From Paraburkholderia caribensis (GTDB lineage: Bacteria > Pseudomonadota > Gammaproteobacteria > Burkholderiales > Burkholderiaceae): a stretch of 64,000 bases of DNA. This document shows, in pieces, positions 36,408-44,259 of the stretch (the stretch's first letter is position 1; every line of letters starts with the position of its first letter). The DNA lies in assembly GCF_002902945.1 (NCBI RefSeq), contig NZ_CP026101.1:2108001-2172000 (forward strand), given 5' to 3'. The position numbers and the translations under genes were made by a program. The notes beneath the pieces were generated by a model, which saw only the letters and a list, made by a program, of their open reading frames with translations, was not told the origin of the DNA and made no database searches.

Positions 36408-36497
36408 CGAGGGTCCGGGCGGGTCTGTCGAAAGGAGCCAGTGTAACGTGTCCCAAATTACGGACGGAGTGAATCCGGCAGGCGCGCGATCGCGGCC

Positions 36498-37400
36498 TCA
36501 GCGCAAGTCCTCGGTCCGGCCGGGCACCTGATGAATCAGGTTCCAGACGGCGTCGGCGGCGGGCGACAGCGAGCGGTCGCGCCGCCGCACCAGCTCGACG
36601 GTCCGTTCGGCGCGCGGCACGAGCGGCCGCGCCACCAGCGACGAGTCCGCCGGCAGCGGCATCGCGAGCCACGGCAGCACGCTCACGCCGATCCCGGCCT
36701 GCACCAGTCCGAATACCGTCGACGGATGGCCGAGTTCCTGCACGATATTGGCGCTCACGCTGTGCGCTTCCAGTGCGGCGTCGATGATGGGCCGGCTGCC
36801 CGACGCGTGATCGAGCATCACCAGACGCTCGCCGTCCAGTTCACGCCACGCGACCTGGGCGCGCGACGCCAATGGATGGTCTTCGCGCGACACCAGGCAG
36901 AAGGAGTCGGTCATCAGCGGCTCGGTGAACAGGTCGTCGGCGGACAGCGGGCCAATCACGACGCCGAAGTCCACCTCACCCGACTTGACCTTGCGCACGA
37001 CGTCGCTTTGCACGTCGTCGCGCAGCCCGAGCGTGATGTATGGAAACTGGACGCCGCATGCCGCGACGATATTCGGCATCAGCCGGCACGCAATGGTCGG
37101 GCTGGCCGCCACCATCACGCGGCCGCGCCGCTGCTCGCCGATTTCACGAATCTCGCGCAGCGCGTCGTCGAGATCGGTCAACAGGCGCGACACACTCGCC
37201 ACCAGATTGCCGCCTACGTCGGTCAACTGGACTTCGCGCGTGGTCCGGTCGATCAGCTTCAGGCCGATCTCAGCCTCCAGCTCCCGCACGCACCGGCTGA
37301 CGGCGGATTGCGTCAGCCCGATCTCGCTCCCCGCGCGGCTGAAACTCTGCAGCCGTGCCACTTCGATGAACACGCGCAGTTGGCGCAGCGTCACATTCAT
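36498..37400 (-). CDS. LysR-family transcriptional regulator
   Basis: 300 residues. The N-terminal winged helix-turn-helix is clear: LRVFIEVARLQSFSRAGSEIGLTQSAVSRCVRELEAEIGLKL. It is followed by the periplasmic-binding-protein-like effector domain (VMVAASPTIACRLMPNIVAAC, VDFGVVIGPLSADDLFTEPLM). ATG at 37400. It reads in tandem with the aminotransferase gene instead of divergently, so the target may be that gene or the region 37401-37816. Effector unknown. Confidence 0.92.
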   Translation of the reverse strand: MNVTLRQLRVFIEVARLQSFSRAGSEIGLTQSAVSRCVRELEAEIGLKLIDRTTREVQLTDVGGNLVASVSRLLTDLDDALREIREIGEQRRGRVMVAASPTIACRLMPNIVAACGVQFPYITLGLRDDVQSDVVRKVKSGEVDFGVVIGPLSADDLFTEPLMTDSFCLVSREDHPLASRAQVAWRELDGERLVMLDHASGSRPIIDAALEAHSVSANIVQELGHPSTVFGLVQAGIGVSVLPWLAMPLPADSSLVARPLVPRAERTVELVRRRDRSLSPAADAVWNLIHQVPGRTEDLR

Positions 37401-37816
37401 CCCTTCTCCTCATGAATGACGTCGTTTGATGCGAATCTTATGCCTTGGAATGCGTTCGCGCACTGTTTCGTCGAATTCGCTGCAATGCAGCAAGAAGGCG
37501 CAAACGCACGCGGGACGGGCCTGATTGCACAAGATTGGTGATTGTCCCGATTTGCGTGATGAGTTTTTTGGATTCTCATACGGGCCAGGCTAACGCCCGA
37601 AACGGCTTGATGTGGCGGGGCTTCGAGGCGGTTAAGTGAAAGGTGGCACGCTTCATGCATTTCCCCTTGCACAAGAGTCGGCGCTGATTCGGACTGGTGA
37701 AAAAACGGTTCGCTACGGCATAGGCCGGCTCTCCGCCGGCGCCCGGTACCGATCGGGCGCATGAAGAGTGCGCAGCGCGGGGCAGCGCACCGGAGTTAGC
37801 TTCGCTGAGGTGAAAC
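37401..37816. other. Divergent region between lysR and the second DUF4096 gene
   Basis: 416 bases without a convincing gene; it holds the promoters of both flanking genes. An AT-richer stretch lies at about 37520-37600. A small GC hairpin (CGGC/GCCG near 37722-37740) precedes the plus-strand gene by about 80 bases. No operator could be assigned with confidence. Confidence 0.4.
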
Positions 37817-38218
37817 ATGATGGTGTTCGACGATTTGAGAGACAACGAGTGGGCGCTGGTTGAGGCGTTGTTCTGTGCGGAGCCCGCGCGGAGCGAGCGC
37901 CGTGGTCGACCACGCGTCGAAGCTCGCGCGGTAGTCAACGCCGTGTTGTGGGTTTTGTCGACGGGCGAGGGCTGGTCCAAGTTGCCGGGCCGTTATCCGT
38001 CGCCGCCGACGTGCCGTCGTCGTTTCGACGAATGGCAAGCCGACGGTACACTCGCGGAAATTGTGAAGCGTCTCGGCACGAGCGGTCGCGAGATTTCGCT
38101 GCGCGGACGCATCGGCGCAACGGCTGCGAAGCCGCCCGCACCGCCCAGCCGCGACCGTCTGCGCGGCGCGTTCTGGACCAATCCGGAATCGTGGCGCGCG
38201 CCGGTCAAGATGGCCTGA
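37817..38218 (+). CDS. Second orphan IS5-type transposase N-terminal domain (DUF4096) protein
   Basis: 133 residues (MMVFDDLRDNEWALVEALF) with GAGGTGA just before the ATG. Residues about 5-90 match the DUF4096 domain, with RGRPRVEARAVVNAVLWVLSTGEGWSKLPGRYPSPPTC. It aligns along its whole core with the protein encoded at 9108-9560 (shared EW, RGRP, VNxVLWV, WSxxP, YPSxxTCxRRFxxW). No catalytic DDE domain follows; the C-terminus is an Arg/Pro-rich tail of about 40 residues. No IS ends were seen. It probably works as a DNA-binding host protein; an IS relic is the alternative. Confidence 0.72.
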   Translation: MMVFDDLRDNEWALVEALFCAEPARSERRGRPRVEARAVVNAVLWVLSTGEGWSKLPGRYPSPPTCRRRFDEWQADGTLAEIVKRLGTSGREISLRGRIGATAAKPPAPPSRDRLRGAFWTNPESWRAPVKMA

Positions 38219-38623
38219 TATAGCTATTCACGCAACCGGGCGCCCTTGGGCGCCCGGCGCGTTTCTGAGGCCGGCGCCCGTCCGGCCCGATTCCCCGCGA
38301 TCCGATGAGGCGCGGCACCCGTCTGCGGGCTCGGTCGCATGCGCGCGAACGCTGAGTGACGCCCCCCGCTTCCTTCACGACGGCCTGATCCGTCCGCCGA
38401 TTTTTCCGCCGGTTACAACATCGGCGCGTCCGTCCATGCGCATCGCCGCAGGCGGGCGCTGACGCCCTTCCCGCCCGCCTGCGTCCACAGTCATCCGATC
38501 AGCATATCGACGGTGACGGGACGAAACATCCATTTACTTTTATTTACAGCACGCTTTCGCAGCGCGGCATACCGTGTGAGTACGCAAACAAGCCCGTCCC
38601 GGCCGGCTTGTCGGGAACCGATC
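38219..38623. other. Intergenic region after the second DUF4096 gene
   Basis: 405 bases without a convincing gene. A 9-bp GC-rich stem (38236-38244 with 38249-38257, loop CTTG) lies just past the upstream stop codon but has only a short T-run. A TTTACTTTTATTTAC stretch at about 38532-38546 is unusually AT-rich and may belong to the promoter of the small exported protein gene. Confidence 0.4.
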
Positions 38624-38893
38624 ATGAGGCCAATGTCACTGTATGTCTGCGGCCTGCTCGTCTCACTGCTCACCGCGTCTGCATTCGCGCAACAACGACC
38701 GCAAGGCTGGAACTGGCGGCCGGAGCAGCCTGCCACGCTTCAGGCGTGGCAGCAGGCGGAAGCGCGCAATCAGAATTTCACGCCACCGGCGCCGCGAGGC
38801 GACCTGCGCGGCGATATCGCGAGTAACGTTCGCGCGCGGCCCGACGGCCAGCGAGACGACGTGCCGCCGCGGCCGCATGCGCCCGCGCACTAG
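38624..38893 (+). CDS. Small exported protein of unknown function
   Basis: 89 residues (MRPMSLYVCGLLVSLLTASAFA). A signal peptide ends SAFA|QQRPQGW near residue 22. The mature part is short, Pro/Arg/Gln-rich and probably unstructured (GWNWRPEQPATLQAWQQAE), ending PRPHAPAH. ATG at 38624 is preferred because it gives a clean signal peptide; AACCGA lies upstream, a weak ribosome site. Not recognised. A strong plus-strand terminator stands about 140 bases downstream. Confidence 0.55.
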   Translation: MRPMSLYVCGLLVSLLTASAFAQQRPQGWNWRPEQPATLQAWQQAEARNQNFTPPAPRGDLRGDIASNVRARPDGQRDDVPPRPHAPAH

Positions 38894-39241
38894 GTGCGCG
38901 TCGCTCACACCGGCGGGACGGGCCGCCTGACGATGACGTACGTCGAAGATGTGCGATATCGGGAACCACCTGCGGCGCAGCCAGTCTCATCAATGCCATT
39001 AAGCACAGCGTGGCAGAAGTAATTCCGGTATGCCCGTATCCTCGCGATACGGGCTTTTTTTTTGCGTCGACACGGGTCAGGTCCGCGCGCACGGCGCGCC
39101 GCCCGGAGCATATCGGGCGTCATAAAGGAAGTGTAAAAACGGGGGAATTGGCGGCGACATGCCCTCGACGCGCCCTCATGCGGCGCGTTTTCCGCGCGCT
39201 ACGTTGTTCTCACGTGCGCGCGCCCTGCGATGCACCGTCGC
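38894..39241. other. Intergenic region with a strong plus-strand terminator
   Basis: 348 bases without a convincing gene; the main feature is the terminator at 39032-39063. The 140 bases before it could be a long 3' untranslated region of the small exported protein gene or a separate small RNA. No clear promoter was identified inside. Confidence 0.4.
39032..39063 (+). terminator. Strong intrinsic terminator
   Basis: A 9-bp perfect stem (39032-39040 with 39046-39054) and then T9 (39055-39063). One of the best rho-independent terminators in the window, about 140 bases after the small exported protein gene. Confidence 0.88.
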
Positions 39242-39556
39242 CTAGACGGCCGTTGCCCTCTCTCCGGCGACCGCGCCGGCGAAAACGTAGCTGCGCACAC
39301 GGCGCGCGTCCCAGTCGAGAGAGCGCTCATCGCGCGCGAGCCGTGCGAATTCGGCGCGGCCGAGTTCGGTCAGCACCGCAATGTCCACAGGCGCATGGAA
39401 ACCGGGCGCAGGAGCGACTGTCCGTTGACGAACGGTGTCCATCATGCCAAGCGAACGGAGATATTGAAAAACGCCCGGGCGCTTGGCCCACGGCACCTGA
39501 CGGTATTGCGCCCGTCGCAGCGCCTCGAGTACGACTTCGTTGGAATAAGCGGTCAT
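39242..39556 (-). CDS. Conserved-looking hypothetical protein, 104 aa
   Basis: 104 residues (MTAYSNEVVLEALRRAQYRQVPWAKRPGVF). No family recognised. The sequence looks like a small winged-helix: a helical N-terminus with VFQYLRSLGMMDTV, then TELGRAEFARLAR, which resembles the end of a wHTH where a trailing helix begins LTELGR. It stops at TAV. AGAAGTGAG lies before the ATG. It is transcribed away from the YdcF-like gene. A DNA-binding role is only a guess. Confidence 0.55.
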   Translation of the reverse strand: MTAYSNEVVLEALRRAQYRQVPWAKRPGVFQYLRSLGMMDTVRQRTVAPAPGFHAPVDIAVLTELGRAEFARLARDERSLDWDARRVRSYVFAGAVAGERATAV

Positions 39557-39805
39557 CTCACTTCTTTCTTAAAGTGCAGCCATGACTTATTTGTTCGCGA
39601 CACAATGGCACGTCTGCCGACGTGCGCATGACGGAAGGCGAAGAAGTCACGCCCTAGCCGCCAATGCGGCCATTGGCCGCCGTTTATTTCGGCCCCCGTG
39701 TGAACGCCGTGCTAGCGTTCTGCTTCCAACTGGCGGCGATGCGACCGGAACGGCGCGATAGTCCGCGGGTGGAATGTCCGAATACCATACGTTACCCCAA
39801 TAAAA

Positions 39806-40534
39806 TTGATTCTCTTAACTTTATTGCTGCTTTTTTTTGCAGCTTTTATGCTGCTGCGCAGCGCCCGCACGCTAATCGGCGTGACGACCATCGTGGTTTT
39901 CTGGGCGCTCGGCGCGGGCTGGCTGGCCCAGCCCTTGCTCGATCTCGCCCAGCGCGGCGCGCCGCCCGGCGGACAGACGGTTGCTCCCGCAACCTACGCC
40001 GCGCACACCGCCATCGTGATGCTCGGCACGGGCACGATTCAACGCGACGGCAAGCTCGTTCCGCCCACGGACGGGATCGCCCGGATCGTCAAGAGCGCCG
40101 ATCTCTACACGCGCTGCAAGCAGGCCAGCCCGGTGTGCCACGTGATCATCAGCGGCGGCAATCCGCAGCGGCACGAAGCGTCGGAAGCCGACACCTACCT
40201 GCCCTACCTGCTGCGCGAAGGCGTGCCGCGGGGTGATATCATCCTCGAAAACACCAGCATGACGACGTACGAAAACGCCCGCAACGTCGCTGCCATTCTG
40301 CCGGACAGATATTACGGTTCGTTGATCCTCGTCACGTCCGCCTTTCAGATGCCGCGCGCCTTGCTCGACTTCCACCACTTCGGGATGAAGCCGCTAGCCG
40401 TCGTGTCGAACACCCGTCACGCAACGCGCGGCCTGCTACCCCGCCGGGCAAACTTCTTCAACGCCGAAATCGCGCTGCATGAACTGATCGGCATTGCGCA
40501 GTTTCATGTCTACCGGCAAATTGGCTGGTTCTGA
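39806..40534 (+). CDS. YdcF/ElyC-like DUF218 membrane protein
   Basis: Up to 242 residues. Two N-terminal hydrophobic helices are followed by the DUF218 domain: TAIVMLGTGTIQRDGKL, HVIISGGNPQRHEASEADTYLPYLLREGVPRGDIILENTSMTTYENA, and LVTSAFQMPRALLDFHHFGM. E. coli relatives (YdcF, ElyC) are linked to envelope or lipid-carrier metabolism. The longest reading needs a TTG start at 39806 with no good ribosome site; the first ATG is at 39848 (MLLRSARTL) and would remove most of helix 1. The start is therefore open. Confidence 0.82.
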   Translation: MILLTLLLLFFAAFMLLRSARTLIGVTTIVVFWALGAGWLAQPLLDLAQRGAPPGGQTVAPATYAAHTAIVMLGTGTIQRDGKLVPPTDGIARIVKSADLYTRCKQASPVCHVIISGGNPQRHEASEADTYLPYLLREGVPRGDIILENTSMTTYENARNVAAILPDRYYGSLILVTSAFQMPRALLDFHHFGMKPLAVVSNTRHATRGLLPRRANFFNAEIALHELIGIAQFHVYRQIGWF

Positions 40535-40864
40535 TACGCGCGCCGCGAGTGTGGCAACTTGTTTAGCTATCCGATGGATTCGGAGTGGAGTTCCAGGCGG
40601 CTGCCCGGCAACCGCGCGTTCATGCAGAATGGGAAAATCTGACTTGTCGCGATACGCACGGCGAAGCGCATCACAATACGGTCGATACGCGACGGCTGCT
40701 GCGGAGCGGCTTCGCAACCGCCACCCACGAATGTAACCAGACGTAACTGTCTGTGAATTCTGTTACAGAAGTCGCGCTGGACTGAACATTGCTGGCTAGA
40801 ATGCACTGTCGTTCCAACGGACAGGCCATACTCGGGTCCACAACCACTCTCTACGGAGGCAACG
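40535..40864. other. Intergenic region before a small exported protein gene
   Basis: 330 bases with no convincing gene. A TAGAAT word at 40797-40802, about 60 bases before the downstream ATG, is a possible -10, but no -35 fits well. Repeated GTAAC/GTTAC words occur at 40734-40768, which might be a regulator site. Confidence 0.4.
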
Positions 40865-41095
40865 ATGAAGAAAGTGTCCCTGGCAATCCTGGTTTCCCTC
40901 TCGGCACTGACGGGCGCGGCTTACGCGCAAGATCAAGGCGTGCGGATGAGCACCGATCCGGCAAAGGCCGCCGACGTCGAGCAGCGCGCACAAGATCTAC
41001 AGGCCAAGCAGCAGGCGATGGAAAGCGCGCCGCCGGCGCAGATGAAACACCATAAGGGCATGCATCACAAGAAGCCGGCCGCGCCGGCCCAGTAA
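40865..41095 (+). CDS. Small exported His/Lys/Ala-rich protein
   Basis: 76 residues (MKKVSLAILVSLSALTGAAYA). Signal peptide, probably cleaved at AYA|QDQG near residue 21. The mature part has a short helical segment (DVEQRAQDLQAKQQAME) and ends in a basic His-rich tail (MKHHKGMHHKKPAAPAQ) that could bind metal. CTACGGAGG precedes the ATG by a good distance. It has its own promoter region and a strong terminator, so it is probably a real monocistronic gene. No known family recognised. Confidence 0.7.
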   Translation: MKKVSLAILVSLSALTGAAYAQDQGVRMSTDPAKAADVEQRAQDLQAKQQAMESAPPAQMKHHKGMHHKKPAAPAQ

Positions 41096-41174
41096 GCGCA
41101 CTGCATTGCCCCATCGGCCCGCGCGCAGCAACATGCAGGCGCGCTTCGCGGCTGGATCACTCACCTCGCCATGT

Positions 41175-41217
41175 AAAAAGCCGAAGCCGCTCAACACGGC
41201 CTCGGCTTTTTTATTTT
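41175..41217 (+). terminator. Intrinsic terminator after the His-rich protein gene
   Basis: A 15-base stem with one mismatch (41175-41189 with 41197-41211) containing A5/T5 ends and followed by more T's (TTTTTTATTTTT). Ends the 40865-41095 transcript. Confidence 0.85.
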
Positions 41218-41351
41218 TGCGCTGGCGGGAGTCCGATGACGGGCGGCACATCGCGTGTCGCGAGACGCTCATCGACGTTATGCTAAAGTCGCGCACCGAA
41301 GAATCAACCCAATTCACCCAACCCGCGTGCGCCCCTGGTGCGGAGGACAGA

Positions 41352-41609
41352 ATGAGCAACATCCAGCTGGACATCGAATGGACTGAAGCAGCATCCCGCA
41401 AGATCGAAAAACTCATGCCGCGCGGCAATCAGGATGCGTTCCTTGCGCTGCCGCCCGTCGAATGTCTGCCGATGGAAGGCGACGTGCTGTTTCTCGGACC
41501 GGCCGGCAAGCAGCAGCCGTTCATCGTCGCGGAGCGCCAGTATCATCACGAAGGCGACGCAGACTGGACGATCATCCTGATCCTCGACGTGCCGCAAGCG
41601 ACGCACTGA
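41352..41609 (+). CDS. Hypothetical protein, 85 aa
   Basis: 85 residues (MSNIQLDIEWTEAASRKIEKLMP) with GGAGGACAG before the ATG at 41352. No signal peptide or membrane helix. Mixed alpha/beta character: ECLPMEGDVLFLGPAGKQQPFIVAERQYHHEGDADWTIILILDVP looks like several beta strands. Not recognised. It is followed by a stem-loop with a T-rich tail. A genuine small cytoplasmic protein is likely from the ribosome site and codon use; function unknown. Confidence 0.65.
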   Translation: MSNIQLDIEWTEAASRKIEKLMPRGNQDAFLALPPVECLPMEGDVLFLGPAGKQQPFIVAERQYHHEGDADWTIILILDVPQATH

Positions 41610-41670
41610 GCCGCACTGAGCATGTTGCGCGCTTGAATTGCTTCATCGCGCATCATTGCGCTTCAATCCG

Positions 41671-41704
41671 GGCCCGGCAGCCATGCTGCCGGGCCTTGCT
41701 GTTT
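41671..41704 (+). terminator. Terminator after the 85-aa protein gene
   Basis: A 10-bp perfect stem (41671-41680 with 41686-41695, loop CCATG) followed by TTGCTGTTT. It also lies downstream of the convergent monooxygenase-like gene and could serve both. Confidence 0.65.
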
Positions 41705-41733
41705 CCGGCCTCGCCCGCTGCGCCTGCTCGCGG

Positions 41734-42024
41734 TTACGCGATCTTCGACACGATGCGCAATTCCGCCGATTCGATCCATTGCGCGGACGCTTGCTTGTAG
41801 GCTTCGATATGCGCGGACTTTGCGTGTGCCGCCAGCGCTTCCTCGCTTTCCCAACGCTCGAAGAACACAAAGCGGCGCGGCTCGCGCAAATCGCGATGCA
41901 AATCGTACTGCAACGCACCGCGCTCCTTGCGCGTCGGTCCGACAATGCCCTCGAGCGCCGCGCGCAACTGCTCTTCATGGCCCGGCTTCGCCACCGAGAT
42001 CGCCACCACCGCGATTTCCGACAT
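41734..42024 (-). CDS. Antibiotic-biosynthesis-monooxygenase-fold protein (putative quinol monooxygenase)
   Basis: 96 residues from ATG 42024 (MSEIAVVAISVAKPGHEEQL), the normal size of the ABM dimeric ferredoxin-like fold. Signature elements: ALEGIVGPTRKERGALQYDLHRDLREPRRFVFFERWESEEALAAHAKSAHIEAY. Members such as YgiN oxidise quinols or aromatic substrates without cofactors, but many are uncharacterised. The next gene upstream is divergent and encodes an EAL protein. Longer in-frame readings to 42525 overlap that gene and are rejected. Confidence 0.88.
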   Translation of the reverse strand: MSEIAVVAISVAKPGHEEQLRAALEGIVGPTRKERGALQYDLHRDLREPRRFVFFERWESEEALAAHAKSAHIEAYKQASAQWIESAELRIVSKIA

Positions 42025-42339
42025 GCTGCACTCCAGTTTTGGAAAACCAGCAGCATAGCGCCGCTGCCACAAACGCGCCGGCAATCTGCGCCAACTTCGA
42101 GTCATAACTGCGCGGACACTTGTAGCCGTCTGTGATAACCCGAACATTCGAATCGCATACGAACTGCTAGACTGATTTCGACGAACTGAACTGCACAACT
42201 GAGCGGAGTCGCGCGTGAACGGCATCGATCCGATCGCCTTCGGGCCCGACCTCCATTGCGCCGATGTAGCGCATGCCTGCCGCCGGCATGTCGCTGCACA
42301 CGGGCGAGCGCCGCACGCTGCATAGGACAATCTGCCGTC
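42025..42339. other. Divergent region between the ABM-fold gene and the EAL gene
   Basis: 315 bases without a gene. It should carry both promoters. An AT-richer part lies at about 42130-42190. No palindrome or clear promoter boxes could be assigned. Confidence 0.35.
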
Positions 42340-43614
42340 ATGCCAAACGTCGACGATACGACGCTCGCTGGCCTTCTGCAGCATATGGTGCAGGACGAGG
42401 CCGGATGGGCCGCGCCGTGGCGAACCATTACGTTGCGCAGCGTCTTCCAGCCGGTCGTCTCCGTGACGCATCAGCGCGTGGTCGGCTATGAAGCGCTGCT
42501 GCGCGCCTTCGATCCCGTCGGTCATCCGATCTCCCCCGCCGTGCTCTTTTCAGGCACCCGCTCGACGGCCGACGCGCGCGCGCTCGACCGTCTCGCCCGC
42601 TGCCTGCATGTGGCGAACTTCATGGCGCAAGGCATCGAGACGGGATGGCTGTTCCTGAACACGCGCCCGCAGGTATTCGAAACGGGCTGGCCGCAGCGCC
42701 CGTTCATCGATGAACTGTCGGAGCATTTCGGACTGCCGCAGGAACGCATCGTGATCGAAGTGCTCGAACAGCCCGCCGACGACGAATCCGCCGTGGCCAG
42801 CATGCTTGCCGCGTCGCAACCGCGCGAATTCCTGATTGCCATCGACGACTTCGGCACCGGCTTTTCGAACTTCGATCGCGTGTGGCGCTTCCGGCCCGAC
42901 ATCGTGAAGCTCGACCGCTCGCTGGTGGCGCGCGCGGGCCGCCAGGACAACGACAACTCGCTGATCGGTCATCTGATCAACATGTTGCACCAGTCGGGCA
43001 CGCTGGTGCTCGCCGAAGGCGTCGAAACGGAAGACGAACTGATGACGCTGATGCAGGCCGACGTCGATTTCATCCAGGGCTACTGGTTCGGCCAGCCGAA
43101 AGCGTCGATCCAGGCGGCCACTGCGCGCGTGCCCGAGCTGATCGGGCAGATGTGGCAACGTTTCGAAAGCTACGAGCGCTCGCATTCGCGCTACCAGCGG
43201 CCGGGCTTCGAGGGTTTTACGGAAGCCGTGCTGGCGGGCGCCGCGCTCTACATGCAGACAGGCGACCTGGAAGAGGCCGCCAGGCCCGTCTTCCTGCTGC
43301 CCGACGCGCGCCGCGTGTTCGTGCTGAGCGATCGCGGCGAGCAACTGGCGCCGTCGATCACCGCGAGCGGCACGCCGTCGCCGCCCGCGCGGCTCGCGCC
43401 GCTCATTCCCGACACGCGCAACAACTGGTCGCGGCGCGCGTATTTCAAGCACGCGCTCGCCGCGCCGGGACGCGTGGCGATGATGGGGCCGCACTGTTCG
43501 CTGATGGATGGCCAGGACTGCTACACGGCGGCTGTCACCGTCCAGCGCAACGGCGCGACGCATGTGTTTTGCGTCGATTTCCTGCCCGAAGTGCGTAACG
43601 CGAGCCCCGTTTGA
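42340..43614 (+). CDS. EAL-domain cyclic-di-GMP phosphodiesterase with C-terminal sensor-like domain
   Basis: 424 residues from ATG 42340 (MPNVDDTTLAGLLQ). The EAL domain (about 30-265) keeps the key residues: E51 in YEALLR, LFLNTRP, EVLEQ, IDDFGTGFSNFDRVW, IVKLDRSLV, LVLAEGVETEDEL and FIQGYWFGQP, so hydrolysis of cyclic di-GMP is expected. The last about 150 residues carry NNWSRRAYFKHALAAPGRVAM and QDCYTAAVTV, which resemble the Cache/YkuI-C type PAS-like fold. No membrane helix is seen, so the sensor is probably cytoplasmic. It may link an intracellular ligand to biofilm or motility control; the Flp pilus genes are far away. Confidence 0.88.
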   Translation: MPNVDDTTLAGLLQHMVQDEAGWAAPWRTITLRSVFQPVVSVTHQRVVGYEALLRAFDPVGHPISPAVLFSGTRSTADARALDRLARCLHVANFMAQGIETGWLFLNTRPQVFETGWPQRPFIDELSEHFGLPQERIVIEVLEQPADDESAVASMLAASQPREFLIAIDDFGTGFSNFDRVWRFRPDIVKLDRSLVARAGRQDNDNSLIGHLINMLHQSGTLVLAEGVETEDELMTLMQADVDFIQGYWFGQPKASIQAATARVPELIGQMWQRFESYERSHSRYQRPGFEGFTEAVLAGAALYMQTGDLEEAARPVFLLPDARRVFVLSDRGEQLAPSITASGTPSPPARLAPLIPDTRNNWSRRAYFKHALAAPGRVAMMGPHCSLMDGQDCYTAAVTVQRNGATHVFCVDFLPEVRNASPV

Positions 43615-43663
43615 GGCAGCGCACGCGGCGCGGCTGTTGCGCCTGTCGTGCCCAGGTCGCGCC

Positions 43664-44071
43664 CTAGTCGTGCGAAATGCGCTGCCGTCCTGATTTCACG
43701 TCGCTGCGCTTCGCCTTGCTTTCGAGCCGGCGTTCTTTCGACGCGCGCGTCGGCCGCGTCGCGACGCGCGCCTTACGGGTCACGCTGATGCTGTCGATCA
43801 ACGCGTCGAGCCGCGCCAGCGCTGCCGCGCGGTTCATTTCCTGGGTGCGGTATTCCTGCGCCTTGATGATGACGATGCCGTCGCGCGTGATCCGATGATC
43901 GCTCATCGCCAGCAGGCGCATTTTCAGCACGTCGGGCAACGACGATGCGCGCACGTCGAAGCGCAGATGAATGGCGCTCGATACCTTGTTGACGTTCTGC
44001 CCGCCCGCGCCCTGGGCGCGCACGGCCGTCAGTTCGATTTCGTTCGGCGGGATCGGATAGCGTGATGTCAT
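43664..44071 (-). CDS. arfB: Alternative ribosome-rescue factor ArfB (peptidyl-tRNA hydrolase)
   Basis: 135 residues from ATG 44071 (MTSRYPIPPNEIELTAVRAQG). The catalytic GGQ is at residues 23-25 (GAGGQNVNKVSSAIHLRFD), as in release factors. The C-terminus is a basic tail (RPTRASKERRLESKAKRSDVKSGRQR) that enters the empty mRNA channel. It releases ribosomes stalled without a stop codon. Length matches ArfB/YaeJ. A longer reading to 44251 is rejected. Confidence 0.95.
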   Translation of the reverse strand: MTSRYPIPPNEIELTAVRAQGAGGQNVNKVSSAIHLRFDVRASSLPDVLKMRLLAMSDHRITRDGIVIIKAQEYRTQEMNRAAALARLDALIDSISVTRKARVATRPTRASKERRLESKAKRSDVKSGRQRISHD

Positions 44072-44259
44072 GTCAAAGAGTCGGGCGAGGAACGGGAAGT
44101 GTAACCGGCTATTTGCCAACGCATGAACGGTACGCGAATTGCGTGCACACTGCGCAGCGTTTGCGTCGCGCCCCCATGCTCCCCATCGTGCCACGCATTT
44201 GCCGTCCATCCACAATCTCGCCGATACTGAAACTTTCAGCCCGAGGGCCAATTATCGTG

